DNA from: Paenibacillus sp. DCT19
Lineage (GTDB): Bacteria; Bacillota; Bacilli; Paenibacillales; Paenibacillaceae
Assembly (NCBI RefSeq): GCF_003268635.1
Contig: NZ_CP029639.1
Location: 1,995,501-2,059,500, forward strand
DNA length: 64,000 nucleotides
Reading direction: 5' to 3'
Shown here piece after piece: positions 28,945 to 38,333 of the stretch. How positions within the stretch are numbered: position 1 is the stretch's first letter; each line of letters starts with the position of its first letter. Both the position numbers and the translations under genes were made by a program. The notes beneath the pieces are model-generated. The model saw only the letters and a list, made by a program, of their open reading frames with translations. It ran no database searches and was not told the DNA's origin.

Positions 28945-30404
28945 ATGTCCATTCGGTTAAGATTAACCGCATGGTATTCGGGTATTTTGGCAGCCGTGCT
29001 TATCTTCTGGGCAGTCGTGATTTATGCTTTTGTCTATTTTAACTCTTACCAGGAAGTGGAACAGCAATTAAAGGTTAAGAGCGAACGCATTACCGAGCAA
29101 ATCGGTGTTAATCCGCTTTCCCAATCGCTCGACCTAGATCCATTTACAGAAAGTCAGCTTCAAGAAGCACAGATCTATATTCAACTGGTGGACTATCAGA
29201 GCAGATCGATCAAGATCTCAGGAAATATGGAGAAGGCTGGCATTGACTTTCCTGTGGTGGAGCTGAAGGACATACGGGAACAGCGAGGCATATCCAAAAT
29301 ATACGTACATGGTACTCCTTTTCTTGTGAATCAGCAGCCGTTATCCCTTCAAGGAACGAATGAAATTAGGGGACTTCTGCAAGTGGGTGCGAATGTTACT
29401 TCCCAGGAGCGGCTACTGGAAGCACTGCGTAATATATTGATTTTTGGCTGGCTTGTGGCGATGGCTCTTGCCATTACATCAGGGCTTATTTTGGCTCGTA
29501 AATCGATGCGGCCGTTGGTTAATGTCATTGATGCTGCCAATCAGATTCAGTCAGGAAATGACCTCAGTGTGCGGATTCAATACACAGGGCCAAAGGATGA
29601 GATTGGACGGCTTATTGAAACGGTGAATAACATGCTTGAACGAACAGAATTATCCTTCCGGGGCTTGGAGGAAACCAATGCGGCTCAGCGACGATTCGTA
29701 TCTGATGCATCGCATGAGCTACGTACACCACTTACAACGATTCGGGGTAACGTAGATTTCCTGAAGAAGCTGTGGGATCAGGAGAGTACGGATCGTCCGA
29801 ATCTTGATGAAGAGACCGTTAAAGAGATGTCGCTTGAGGCGATTGAGGATATGGCGGATGAGGGGAAACGGATGAGCCGACTCATTAGTGACATGTTGTC
29901 ACTAGCGAGAGCGGATACGGGTCAGAAGATAGAGCTGAATCCAATTCCATTGCAGATTCTGGTGCAGGAAGTGGCTCGCAGATCGCAATTCTTAGATCGT
30001 CAGTCCGAATGGCGTCAGGGTGATCTATCGATCCTTAATGGCATTTATGTTAACGGTAGCAAAGATTATTTGCAGCAAATGCTGTTTATTTTTATTGAGA
30101 ATGCGTTTAAATACACTCCGGAAGGGTCAGTCACACTTGACGCTATCCTGTACAAAGGTCAGGTAGGGCTACGCATCAGTGATACAGGCATTGGTATGGA
30201 GCGAGACGAGGTACCGTTTATCTTTGACCGTTTCTATCGTGCAGATGAATCACGCGGAGCGACACCAGGGATCGGCTTAGGGCTATCGATTGCCAAGTGG
30301 ATTATTGAAGAGCATCATGGCTCGGTAGAAGTCGTTACTAAACGTGGAGAAGGTACCACATTTATTATCTGGTTGCCTGTTGTCTTTGCTCCCCTATCGA
30401 ATAA
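28945..30404 (+). pseudogene. Sensor histidine kinase, probable frame break at the extreme C-terminus
   Basis: Membrane kinase partner of the preceding regulator. Two membrane helices (about 10-33 and 163-184) enclose an extracytoplasmic sensor. Then come HAMP, HisKA with H257 in SDASHELRTPLT, and HATPase_c with N-box IFIENAFKYTPEG and GIGLGLSIAKWI. The frame as read runs on to 30561, but residues after WLPVVFAP are unlike kinases and overlap the 5' end of ispH out of frame. Adding one C to the CCCC at 30391-30394 ends it as APPIE at 30404 (486 residues), which I take as the real end. The functional part is unaffected either way. Confidence 0.85.
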
Positions 30405-30473
30405 AGGTATAATAGAGTGGACTGCAATTACATCGGCAAATTTGCCGAAGAAAGAAAGCGGGTGGCAACCAAA

Positions 30474-31426
30474 GTGGAAGTACTGCGAATTTCGCCACGG
30501 GGATATTGTTACGGAGTTGTGGATGCCATGGTATTGGCACGTCAGGCTGCACGTAATCTAGATCTACCCCGGCCTATATATATATTGGGAATGATTGTGC
30601 ACAACAAACATGTGACAGATTCCTTTGAAGATGAAGGCATTGTCACATTGGATGGGCCTAATCGGATGGAAATTTTGAGCCAGGTAGAGAGTGGCACTGT
30701 TATTTTTACAGCACATGGTGTATCTCCAGAAGTCCGTAAGCTGGCACGTGATAAAGGGCTGACTACAGTGGATGCGACTTGTCCAGATGTAACGAAAACC
30801 CATGACCTTATTCGCGAGAAGACGGCTGAGGGGTATCAGATTATCTATATCGGCAAAAAGAATCATCCAGAACCTGAGGGTGCCATAGGTGTTGCTCCGG
30901 ATCAGGTTCATCTGATTGAAAAGGAAGAAGAGATCGAGCAATTGAATGTACCAAGTGGCAAAATTCTGATTACCAATCAGACCACAATGAGCCAATGGGA
31001 CATCAAACATATTATGAGTCGTCTGCTGGAGAAATTTCCAGGCGCTGAAATTCACAATGAGATATGTTTAGCTACACAGGTTCGTCAGGAAGCTGTGGCT
31101 GAACAGGCAGGACAGTCGGATCTCGTTATCGTTGTTGGTGATCCGCGGAGTAACAATTCAAACCGGCTGGCTCAGGTTTCCGAAGAAATCGCGGGTGTCA
31201 CAGCTTATCGTGTGTCAGATGTATCTGAAATTCAGCAAGAATGGCTGAAGGGCGTGAACAAAGTAGCGGTTACTTCAGGAGCATCAACACCGACACCGAT
31301 TACGAAGGAAGTCATCACGTATCTGGAGCAGTATGAGCATGATCAACCAGAGACGTGGGAAATCAAACGTACAGTGAATATGAGTAAACTGTTACCCCTG
31401 TTCGCGAGAAAACACGTACAACCTAA
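30474..31426 (+). pseudogene. ispH: 4-hydroxy-3-methylbut-2-enyl diphosphate reductase IspH, frame break in the last residues
   Basis: Last enzyme of the MEP isoprenoid pathway; an iron-sulfur enzyme making IPP and DMAPP. The three cluster cysteines lie in PRGYCYGVV (C12), VDATCPDV and [21 protein letters not shown] is also present. As read, the frame runs on to 31610 through a transcription terminator, giving an unlikely tail. One C added to the CCCC at 31395-31398 yields [13 protein letters not shown] and a stop at 31426, ten bases before that terminator (317 residues). The start is GTG 30474 ([10 protein letters not shown]) or GTG 30462; neither has an ideal ribosome site. Confidence 0.85.
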
Positions 31427-31433
31427 ATTACGA

Positions 31434-31495
31434 AAGAATCTTGTGCTAGTCCTCCTTTGTCGGGAGAACCTAAGCGCAAGATTCTTTTTTTTTTG
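31434..31495 (+). terminator. Terminator after ispH
   Basis: AGAATCTTGTGC pairs with GCGCAAGATTCT, followed by ten T. It supports the repaired ispH stop at 31426. Confidence 0.88.
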
Positions 31496-31520
31496 GATGA
31501 TGTACAAACGTATGGGGTCC

Positions 31521-31549
31521 TTGACGAAGAAGGCAGACTATGGTATATT
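31521..31549 (+). promoter_or_regulatory. Vegetative promoter of the DAHP synthase gene
   Basis: TTGACG and TATATT with a 17-base spacer, after the ispH terminator and about 150 bases before the DAHP synthase start. Confidence 0.6.
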
Positions 31550-31636
31550 TACTTTAGTGATTAAAAGCTTAAAAGCGAACAAGCGTTTAAGCGCGACAGA
31601 GAAAAGTTGATAATCAGATGCACTTCTTATGAGTGC

Positions 31637-31678
31637 TTTTATGGTTCGTAATCAGAAACGGACATATTGAATAACCTC
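31637..31678 (-). repeat. Dispersed TIR-type element, remnant end
   Basis: GGTTCGTAATCAGAAACGGA and the following ATATTGAATAACCTC match one end of the element seen at 54920-55145, with several changes. Only this end remains. It sits in the leader of the DAHP synthase gene. Confidence 0.6.
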
Positions 31679-31705
31679 ACATACAAGGAAGGATGGGAAT
31701 ATATT

Positions 31706-32770
31706 ATGATCGTTATTGCAGGTAAAGCTACTCCGGAGGAACAGATTCAGGATATTGTAGCCGTAATTGAAAAGGAAGGTCTTCAGGTTCATATTTCACG
31801 TGGAGAAGATCGTACAATCATCGGCTTGATCGGCAAGGTTGAACCGAAAATGCAGGAGCATCTTCGCCAAATGAAGGGTGTAGAGAATGTAGTCAAAATC
31901 TCGAAGTCTTACAAATTGGCTAGTCGTGACTTCCACCCGGAAGATACAGTGATTTCGATTAAGGGCGTTGACATTGGCGGTAAAGAACTTGTCGTTATGG
32001 GTGGACCTTGTGCGGTTGAATCGGCTGCACAGATTGATGAGATCGCTGGCCTGGTCAAAGCAGCAGGGGGACAGGTACTTCGTGGTGGTGCGTTTAAACC
32101 ACGTACAGGTCCATACAGCTTCCAAGGTACAGGCGTGGAAGGTCTGATCATGATGGCTGAAGCAGGTAAGAAGCATGATCTGTTAACCATCACAGAGGTC
32201 ATGACACCAGAATATGTAGATATCTGTGCAGAGTACGCTGATATTCTGCAGGTAGGTACACGTAATATGCAGAATTTTGATCTGTTGCGCAAATTGGGCG
32301 AGTGCGGTAAACCTGTCCTGTTGAAACGTGGATTTAGTGCGACTTATGATGAGCTGTTGAATGCAGCAGAATACATTCTTGCAGGCGGTAACCCTAACGT
32401 AATGCTCTGTGAGCGTGGTATCCGTACATTTGAATCTTACACTCGTAACACGCTCGACTTGTCAGCAATCCCTGTATTGCAGTCTCTGAGCCATCTGCCA
32501 GTCATTTCAGACCCAAGTCACGGAACTGGACGTCGTGAGCTCGTTGAGCCAATGACGAAGGCTTCTGTTGCAGCGGGTGCTAATGGTCTGATTATTGAGA
32601 TGCATACGGATCCAGATAACTCCATGACAGGAGACGGTGTACAATCGTTGTTCCCTGATCAATTCGCGAACCTGTTGCAGGATCTTGAGAAGTTGGCACC
32701 AATCGTAGGTAAAACATTCAATACAGCTAAACAACCAGCAGAGTTCTTTCCAGCTAGAGTTGGCGTATAA
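31706..32770 (+). CDS. aroF: 3-deoxy-7-phosphoheptulonate synthase (DAHP synthase, type I-beta)
   Basis: First enzyme of the shikimate pathway, condensing phosphoenolpyruvate and erythrose 4-phosphate (354 residues). The N-terminal ~70 residues form a ferredoxin-like regulatory domain (MIVIAGKATPEEQIQDIV), which in related enzymes gives feedback control. The barrel follows with VVMGGPCAVES, LRGGAFKPRTGPYSFQG, GTRNMQNFDLL and SDPSHGTGRR. The start is ATG 31706 with AAGGAAGGA upstream. It is a single-gene unit between two terminators. Confidence 0.94.
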   Translation: MIVIAGKATPEEQIQDIVAVIEKEGLQVHISRGEDRTIIGLIGKVEPKMQEHLRQMKGVENVVKISKSYKLASRDFHPEDTVISIKGVDIGGKELVVMGGPCAVESAAQIDEIAGLVKAAGGQVLRGGAFKPRTGPYSFQGTGVEGLIMMAEAGKKHDLLTITEVMTPEYVDICAEYADILQVGTRNMQNFDLLRKLGECGKPVLLKRGFSATYDELLNAAEYILAGGNPNVMLCERGIRTFESYTRNTLDLSAIPVLQSLSHLPVISDPSHGTGRRELVEPMTKASVAAGANGLIIEMHTDPDNSMTGDGVQSLFPDQFANLLQDLEKLAPIVGKTFNTAKQPAEFFPARVGV

Positions 32771-32796
32771 TTCATAAAGAAAGTTATATGAGCATA

Positions 32797-32858
32797 GCTT
32801 CCGGACATCTACAGGCCGTTCATTCAACATGAATGCAGCTTGAGGATGTCCGGTTTTT
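32797..32858 (+). terminator. Terminator after the DAHP synthase gene
   Basis: TCCGGACATC and GATGTCCGG close a long stem, followed by TTTTTC. Confidence 0.8.
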
Positions 32859-33023
32859 CATTCTTTTGGGCATTGAATGGATTTATTAATCAATGGTGAT
32901 AAGAAACATTTATGATGTGAAGTTTTTTCCACAATTTAGGTATAAAACTACCCGCTTTACCGCATTAAATCGATTAAATATAGCTTGTGCATGTTGTTAA
33001 GTGAAGTGGGTGTATTTATAAAA

Positions 33024-33040
33024 TGTAAGTATAGCTAACA
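33024..33040. promoter_or_regulatory. GlnR/TnrA-type operator upstream of glnA
   Basis: TGTAAGTATAGCTAACA matches the TGTNA-N7-TNACA consensus of GlnR and TnrA exactly. It lies about 30 bases upstream of the putative -35 element of glnA. Confidence 0.75.
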
Positions 33041-33068
33041 TCTTCGCAAAAAATACCTTACATAAGTA

Positions 33069-33098
33069 TTGACGATGTCATGTTTGAGATTTTATAAT
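33069..33098 (+). promoter_or_regulatory. Promoter of glnA
   Basis: TTGACG and TATAAT with an 18-base spacer, about 80 bases before the start codon. The 408-bp gap between the DAHP synthase gene and glnA contains this promoter, the operator and the upstream terminator, and no gene. Confidence 0.65.
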
Positions 33099-33178
33099 GA
33101 CGACAGAAAAAAATTCGAATATGGACATTTTCATTAGTGGGGTTGTTTATTGTTCGGAATATTTGGGAGGACGAATAC

Positions 33179-34603
33179 ATGTCGGTTGAAAACGTATTGA
33201 AATCAATTCAAGAGAACAACATCGAGTGGGTAGATTTTCGTTTTGTAGATTTAGCTGGTCGTGCACATCACATCTCGTTGCCAGCTTCGGCTGTTGATGC
33301 AGACACATTCGTAAATGGAGTAGCTTTTGATGGTTCTTCTATCCAAGGTTTCCGTGGAATTGAAGAGTCCGATATGGTTATGATGCCAGACCCTGAAGCG
33401 ACATATGTCGATCCGTTCACAGCACACCCTACATTGAATGTAATGTGTGATATCTTCACACCTGATGGTGAGCGTTATGAGCGTGACCCACGTAGCATCG
33501 CTGTTAAAGCAGAAGCTTTCCTGCAAGAAAGCGGCGTTGGTACAGCAGCATTCTTCGCACCTGAGTCCGAGTTCTTCATCTTCGACGATGTACGTTACGA
33601 GAGCGGTACGAACAGCTCTTCTTACTATGTAGATTCCGAAGAAGCATCTTGGAACACAAACCGCAAAGAAGAAGGCGGTAACCTGGGCTTCAAAGTTCGC
33701 ACTAAAGGCGGATATGTTCCAGTAGCTCCAGTTGATACGCAACAAGATATTCGTAGTGAAATGTGTCGTCTCTTGGAAGAAGCAGGTTTGTCCATCGAGC
33801 GTCACCACCACGAAGTGGCGACAGCAGGTCAAGCCGAAATCAACTTCCGCTTTGATACGTTGAAGAAAACAGCAGATAACCTGCTTGTATACAAATACAT
33901 CGTGCACAACACTGCACGTCAATATGGCAAAGTAGCAACTTTCATGCCAAAACCATTGTTCGGTGACAACGGTAGCGGCATGCACGTACACCAATCCATC
34001 TTCGATGGCGATTCCCCATTGTTCTATGACAAAGCGGGATATGCTAACCTGAGCGAAATGGCTTTGCACTACATCGGAGGTATTCTGTACCACGCTCCAG
34101 CACTGATCGCTTTGACTAACCCTAGTACGAACTCATTCAAACGTCTCGTACCTGGTTATGAAGCACCAGTTAACTTGGTTTACTCCAAAGGTAACCGTTC
34201 TGCAGCAGTTCGTATCCCAGTTGCAGCAGTGACACCTAAAGGTTGTCGTATCGAGTTCCGTACACCTGACTCCACAGCTAACCCTTACTTGGCATTCTCC
34301 GCAATGTTGATGGCTGGTCTGGACGGAATCAAACGTAAAATCAACCCAACAGAGCTTGGATATGGTCCATTGGACAAAAATATCTATGACCTGTCCGATG
34401 CAGATAAAGAAAACATCCGCAGCGTGCCAGCTTCTTTGGAAGAAGCGCTTGATGCATTGGCAGCTGATAACGAGTTCTTGACTGAAGGCGGCGTATTCAC
34501 TAAAGAATTCATTGATAACTATATCAACCTCAAGCGTGATGAAGCTAAAGCAGTAGCGATTCGCATTCATCCGCACGAGTACAGCCTCTACTTCGACTGC
34601 TAA
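33179..34603 (+). CDS. glnA: Glutamine synthetase, type I (beta-like length)
   Basis: Makes glutamine from glutamate, ammonia and ATP (474 residues). Active-site blocks are FDGSSIQGF, FFAPESEFFIFD, GNGSGMHVHQSI-like (DNGSGMHVHQS) and the ATP-binding KRLVPGYEAPVNLVYS. It is about 30 residues longer than the 444-residue Bacillus GlnA and retains a DKNIYDL segment, where E. coli-type enzymes carry the adenylylated tyrosine. It therefore looks like the I-beta type, unusual for a Firmicute. The start is ATG 33179 with GGGAGG upstream. Regulation by a GlnR/TnrA-type repressor is suggested by the operator at 33024. Confidence 0.93.
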   Translation: MSVENVLKSIQENNIEWVDFRFVDLAGRAHHISLPASAVDADTFVNGVAFDGSSIQGFRGIEESDMVMMPDPEATYVDPFTAHPTLNVMCDIFTPDGERYERDPRSIAVKAEAFLQESGVGTAAFFAPESEFFIFDDVRYESGTNSSSYYVDSEEASWNTNRKEEGGNLGFKVRTKGGYVPVAPVDTQQDIRSEMCRLLEEAGLSIERHHHEVATAGQAEINFRFDTLKKTADNLLVYKYIVHNTARQYGKVATFMPKPLFGDNGSGMHVHQSIFDGDSPLFYDKAGYANLSEMALHYIGGILYHAPALIALTNPSTNSFKRLVPGYEAPVNLVYSKGNRSAAVRIPVAAVTPKGCRIEFRTPDSTANPYLAFSAMLMAGLDGIKRKINPTELGYGPLDKNIYDLSDADKENIRSVPASLEEALDALAADNEFLTEGGVFTKEFIDNYINLKRDEAKAVAIRIHPHEYSLYFDC

Positions 34604-34633
34604 TCCAGTTGGAACAGACTGTTCCTCATTCAG

Positions 34634-34668
34634 AAAAAGCCTCCGGGATTCGTTCTCGGAGGCTTTTC
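34634..34668 (+). terminator. Terminator after glnA
   Basis: AAGCCTCCGGGA and TCTCGGAGGCTT form the stem, followed by TTCC. Confidence 0.8.
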
Positions 34669-34837
34669 CTCGAATTGAAATGTTGTAGTGCTTTAACTTT
34701 GCAGGGTGATAAAGGAATTTGATAGCTCAGATTGTGTTTTCAGTGCTTATTTCACTTGAAGCATATAGGGAATACTGATATCATAGCGATAATATTTACT
34801 TCTTATGTAAGCTATGGATGGAAAGGGCGGGGATATT

Positions 34838-35926
34838 TTGACAAAGAGAGCGTATAATTTTAATGCAGGACCAGCGGCACTGCCACTTGAGGTTTTGGAG
34901 CGTGCTCAGGCGGAATTTGTTGATTTTCGTAATACAGGTATGTCGATTATGGAGATGTCCCACCGTGGAGCTGTGTACGAATCGGTACATAACGAAGCTC
35001 AAGATCGTTTGTTATCTTTGCTTGGTAACCCAAAAGGTTACAAGGTTCTGTTTTTACAGGGCGGTGCGAGTACACAATTCGCTATGTTGCCTATGAACAT
35101 GCTCGGTGCGGGTCAGACAGCCAGTTACGTAAATACAGGCAGCTGGGCTAAAAAAGCACTGTCTGAGGCTAAATTGATCGGTGAGACCCAAGTAGTCGCT
35201 TCGTCCGAAGCCGACAAATTCATGAAGCTACCAGATGTATCGAATCTGAGCCTGCCAGAAAACAGCGCTTATGTGCATTTGACATCCAATGAGACGATTG
35301 AAGGGACACAGTTCAAGGACTTCCCAGACACCGGCTCTGTGCCTCTGATTGCAGATATGTCCAGTGATATCTTCTGTAAGCCATTTGACTTGAATCAATT
35401 CGGAATGATCTATGCTGGTGCGCAAAAGAACTTGGGACCATCAGGAATTACGGTTGTCATTGCTCGTGAAGAGCTAGTGAGTGAGTCACCGAAAACAATC
35501 CCAACCATGTTCCGTTACAGCACACATGTAGATAATAATTCCCTTTATAACACACCGCCTTCTTTCTCGGTATATATGGTGAATGAAGTGTTGAAATGGA
35601 TTGAAGAACAAGGTGGCCTAACAGGTGTTGAGCAAAAGAATAAGAAGAAAGCAGAATTGCTCTATAGTACGATTGATTCTTCCGGAGACTTCTATCGTGG
35701 TTGCGTAGATGTTAATGACCGTTCCTTGATGAATGTGACATTCCGTCTGGCGACTGAGGAGTTGGAAAAACAGTTTATTAAGGCTTCTGAGCAAGAAGGA
35801 TTTGTAGGTCTGAAAGGGCACCGTAGCGTAGGTGGACTGCGAGCATCCATTTATAATGCAGCTCCATATGAGAGTGTGAAAGCACTCACGGACTTTATGA
35901 ACCATTTCCAACAAACGAACGGGTAA
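34838..35926 (+). CDS. serC: Phosphoserine aminotransferase
   Basis: Pyridoxal-phosphate enzyme that makes phosphoserine from 3-phosphohydroxypyruvate (362 residues). Blocks: AYNFNAGPAALPLEVLERAQ at the start, FLQGGASTQFAMLPMN, the cofactor lysine in YAGAQKNLGPSG and the C-terminal GHRSVGGLRASIYNA. I prefer the TTG start at 34838 (MTKRAYNFN), with AAGGGCGGGGA upstream; an in-frame ATG at 34814 has no ribosome site. No serA or serB lies nearby. Confidence 0.93.
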   Translation: MTKRAYNFNAGPAALPLEVLERAQAEFVDFRNTGMSIMEMSHRGAVYESVHNEAQDRLLSLLGNPKGYKVLFLQGGASTQFAMLPMNMLGAGQTASYVNTGSWAKKALSEAKLIGETQVVASSEADKFMKLPDVSNLSLPENSAYVHLTSNETIEGTQFKDFPDTGSVPLIADMSSDIFCKPFDLNQFGMIYAGAQKNLGPSGITVVIAREELVSESPKTIPTMFRYSTHVDNNSLYNTPPSFSVYMVNEVLKWIEEQGGLTGVEQKNKKKAELLYSTIDSSGDFYRGCVDVNDRSLMNVTFRLATEELEKQFIKASEQEGFVGLKGHRSVGGLRASIYNAAPYESVKALTDFMNHFQQTNG

Positions 35927-35970
35927 AGAGGAGAGAGTTACAGATCAACAAGAGATAGGCGCATTAAAGC

Positions 35971-36031
35971 ATGTGTTCAAAAGGTAAGCATCCTTTGTAA
36001 TCAAAAGCGGACGATATGAACAACCTCTCAA
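35971..36031 (-). repeat. Dispersed TIR-type element, internally deleted copy
   Basis: ATGTGTTCAAAAGGTAAGCA at one end and TAATCAAAAGCGGAC then ATGAACAACCTCT at the other, about 60 bases in total. Both ends of the element are kept and the middle is missing. It lies between serC and its terminator. Confidence 0.7.
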
Positions 36032-36052
36032 ACGTTGCATCTGTGCCTTTCC

Positions 36053-36090
36053 AGAGCCTTCCACATTGACGTGTGGAGGGCTTTTCTTTA
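36053..36090 (+). terminator. Terminator after serC
   Basis: AGCCTTCCACA and TGTGGAGGGCT form the stem, followed by TTTCTTT. It lies beyond the deleted repeat copy. Confidence 0.78.
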
Positions 36091-36139
36091 AGATTAAGGG
36101 ATTGTCGTTAAACATGAATAAAAAGGAGATCGAACCTAT

Positions 36140-36604
36140 ATGGCTTTACACATTGTTCTGGTTGAGCCCGAAATTCCTGCGAATACGGGCAATATATCCC
36201 GCACATGCGCGGCTACCGGCATCCACCTACATCTGGTTCACCCACTGGGCTTTCGTACGGATGACGCTACACTGAAGCGTGCAGGCTTGGATTACTGGCA
36301 TGCTGTACACATTGAATATCATGATTCTTTTGCTGAAGTTCAAGAGAAATTCCCTGAAGGACGATTTTTCTACGCAACGACGAAGGCGAAAAATCGGTAT
36401 AGCGATTTTGAATTCCGTGATGGGGATTTTCTCGTTTTTGGTAAAGAAACCAAAGGCCTTCCGCCGGAACTCATTGCAGCTAACCCAGAAACGTGCATGA
36501 GAATGCCAATGACAGGTGACGTAAGGTCGTTGAACCTCTCCAATTCTGCAGCGATTATCGCCTATGAGGCATTGCGTCAACTGGAATTCCCGGGTCTAGA
36601 TTGA
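36140..36604 (+). CDS. trmL: tRNA (cytidine/uridine(34)-2'-O)-methyltransferase TrmL
   Basis: SPOUT-family methyltransferase that modifies the wobble base of leucine tRNAs (154 residues, full length). Landmarks are VLVEPEIPANTGNISRTCAA, GFRTDDATLKRAGLDYW, LVFGKETKGLP and the SAM-binding knot MPMTGDVRSLNLSNSAAI. AAAAAGGAGAT precedes the ATG. Confidence 0.93.
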   Translation: MALHIVLVEPEIPANTGNISRTCAATGIHLHLVHPLGFRTDDATLKRAGLDYWHAVHIEYHDSFAEVQEKFPEGRFFYATTKAKNRYSDFEFRDGDFLVFGKETKGLPPELIAANPETCMRMPMTGDVRSLNLSNSAAIIAYEALRQLEFPGLD

Positions 36605-36776
36605 CCGGGGTTCCATCCTGCGAACAGGTTACGAATGGTCAAAAAAAACATTTTTCAAAAAAAAGGACAAAAAATGTTTATTTCCAGCAGGATTCGACAA
36701 AATGTTGGCGAATCTATAAACTTAGTACAAATGTACCTAGAAATTTAGAGTGAGATAGGAGAGGTGTGCCGTAGCT

Positions 36777-37031
36777 ATGAAGCCAGCTGGAGTCGTTCGC
36801 AAAGTTGACCAATTGGGTAGGATCGTATTGCCTAAATCTTTGCGTAAAAGGTATCAAATGAATGAGGGAGATCCTGTAGAAATCCTAGTTCAAGGGGATC
36901 ATATTATTTTGGAGAGATATCGCCCAAAATGTATTTTCTGCGGATCCATGGAAGAAGTCAATGAGTTCAAAGAGCGTTACATATGCGCACAATGTTTAGA
37001 TGAAATGACCCAGCTTCCACAGCACGGGTAA
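36777..37031 (+). CDS. AbrB/SpoVT-family transcriptional regulator with two CxxC pairs
   Basis: Small DNA-binding protein (84 residues). The N-terminal ~48 residues form an AbrB swapped-hairpin domain (VVRKVDQLGRIVLPKSLRKR). The C-terminal part has C-x2-C twice (CIFC and CAQC, 18 residues apart), which probably binds zinc and is absent from Bacillus AbrB as I remember it. It likely represses transition-state genes, but this is by family only. GGAGAGG precedes ATG 36777. Upstream, CATTTTT and AAAAATG around 36650-36677 may form a weak hairpin ending trmL. Confidence 0.87.
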   Translation: MKPAGVVRKVDQLGRIVLPKSLRKRYQMNEGDPVEILVQGDHIILERYRPKCIFCGSMEEVNEFKERYICAQCLDEMTQLPQHG

Positions 37032-37040
37032 TAAGATTAC

Positions 37041-37073
37041 GTCATGGAGGAACACTCCATGGCGTTTTTTCTT
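37041..37073 (+). terminator. Terminator after the AbrB-like gene
   Basis: GTCATGGAG and CTCCATGGC form the stem, followed by TTTTTT. Confidence 0.8.
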
Positions 37074-37151
37074 TTTGAAGACTAGATTAACACATGGATA
37101 GGAGAGAGATAACTCAAGCACGTGTAGTTGATCTTATCATTTGTTTCTTGT

Positions 37152-38062
37152 TTAGGATAGGATCGGGAGAATCTCAGTCCACACAGCGTCAAGAATCTGT
37201 TGCATTTGATCTTCTTCACTGTTGATCGAGATGACGGCTTGCTGTGCAGGCAAAATGATACACAGTTGACCGTGAGCTCCATCGGCACGATATGCATCAT
37301 GCGAACACATCCAGAATTGATATCCGTAACCTTTACCCCAATCACCGGCTCCAGATGTCATAATCTGTCTACGTGTAGCACTTCGAATCCACTCAGCACG
37401 TATAAGCTGCTGCCCCCTCCAGTTGCCCTCCTGAAGAAGCAATTGCCCGAATCGACTTAATTCCTCATTACTAATCCAAAGACCTGCGCAACCCAAAGTG
37501 ACACCAAGTGGAGAGGTTTCCCAATCAACGTCATGTATACCGAGTGGTTCAAATAAACGGGGGTTAAATAGTCTTTCACGGTTTGCCCGGTTGCTGCTTG
37601 AAACAGAGCAGAGATCATGAATGTATCCCCACTGCTGTATGTAAATTGTTCCCCTGGCATCCGATCTAAAGGTAGCGACATGTAATATTTGACCCAATCC
37701 TTCTCTTCCAAAGAAGCACGTTCTTCTACGTGTAGCGGAGGATTGTTATGTCCTGAAGACATACGAAGCAGATCCCCCAACGTTAACTGCTGTGGAGGAA
37801 AAAACGTCTCAGAGATGGAGGGGAGATTATCGTATGTGAAATACTCGCCAAGTGTTGAATTAAGGTGAAGTAAGCCTTCTTCAATCGCAAGGCCAACAGC
37901 CATGCATGTGAAAGATTTACTGATGGAGTGCTGTAAACGGCGAGCATCTTGATCGCGATCCCATTGTGCTATGAGCTTCCCGTTACGCAAAACGCGAGCA
38001 GACAACACGTTAAGTTGATCATTCTTTATTTTATGGACAAATCTATTTAGCTTGTTAGTCAT
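37152..38062 (-). pseudogene. Serine hydrolase, beta-lactamase fold (class C type), one frame break
   Basis: Cytoplasmic-looking serine hydrolase of the beta-lactamase/esterase family. The catalytic serine-lysine pair lies in SISKSFTCMAVG, and the YxN-like position is YSSGD. No signal peptide is seen. The start ATG 38062 (MTNKLNRF) has GAAAGGTGG upstream; the longer frame to 38134 includes the operator and is rejected. As read, the frame breaks at the GGGGG at 37559-37563 (plus strand). One added base joins DYLTPRLFEPLGIHDVDWET and gives 303 residues. It is divergent from the sugar-uptake operon and probably shares its regulation. Substrate unknown. Confidence 0.78.
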
Positions 38063-38109
38063 ATATAAACCACCTTTCGTCGGGTGAAACCCTAGTGAAG
38101 TAGGTTGGT

Positions 38110-38119
38110 GAAACGTTTC
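38110..38119. promoter_or_regulatory. LacI-type operator candidate
   Basis: GAAACGTTTC, a perfect 10-base palindrome, lies 48 bases upstream of the serine hydrolase start on the minus strand. It belongs to a cluster of GAAACG sites in this intergenic region. Confidence 0.45.
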
Positions 38120-38183
38120 CGTAACGAAATCCAAAATTAGGGCTTATGTTAGTACATTCCGAGATTGATGTCAATGAATAATG

Positions 38184-38197
38184 TGAAAACGGTTACG
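38184..38197. promoter_or_regulatory. cre-like or LacI-type site
   Basis: TGAAAACGGTTACG resembles the CcpA cre consensus over its first ten bases and the neighbouring GAAACG sites. It could serve CcpA or the local LacI regulator. Confidence 0.4.
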
Positions 38198-38333
38198 AAA
38201 AAGCAGGTAGTTCCCTGAAAAAGTGTCTTTTAGCGTAATATATTCGTTGCGAACCACGTTTTTTAATAAAAAAAGCGCGAAAATTGTAAAAAGGTTATTG
38301 ACAGGATTTACTGATCGGGATTATGATTTATTC

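Noticed and set aside
37152..38134. Upstream start at 38134 for the serine hydrolase
   Set aside because: It would place the GAAACGTTTC operator inside the coding region, and the start at 38062 has its own ribosome site.
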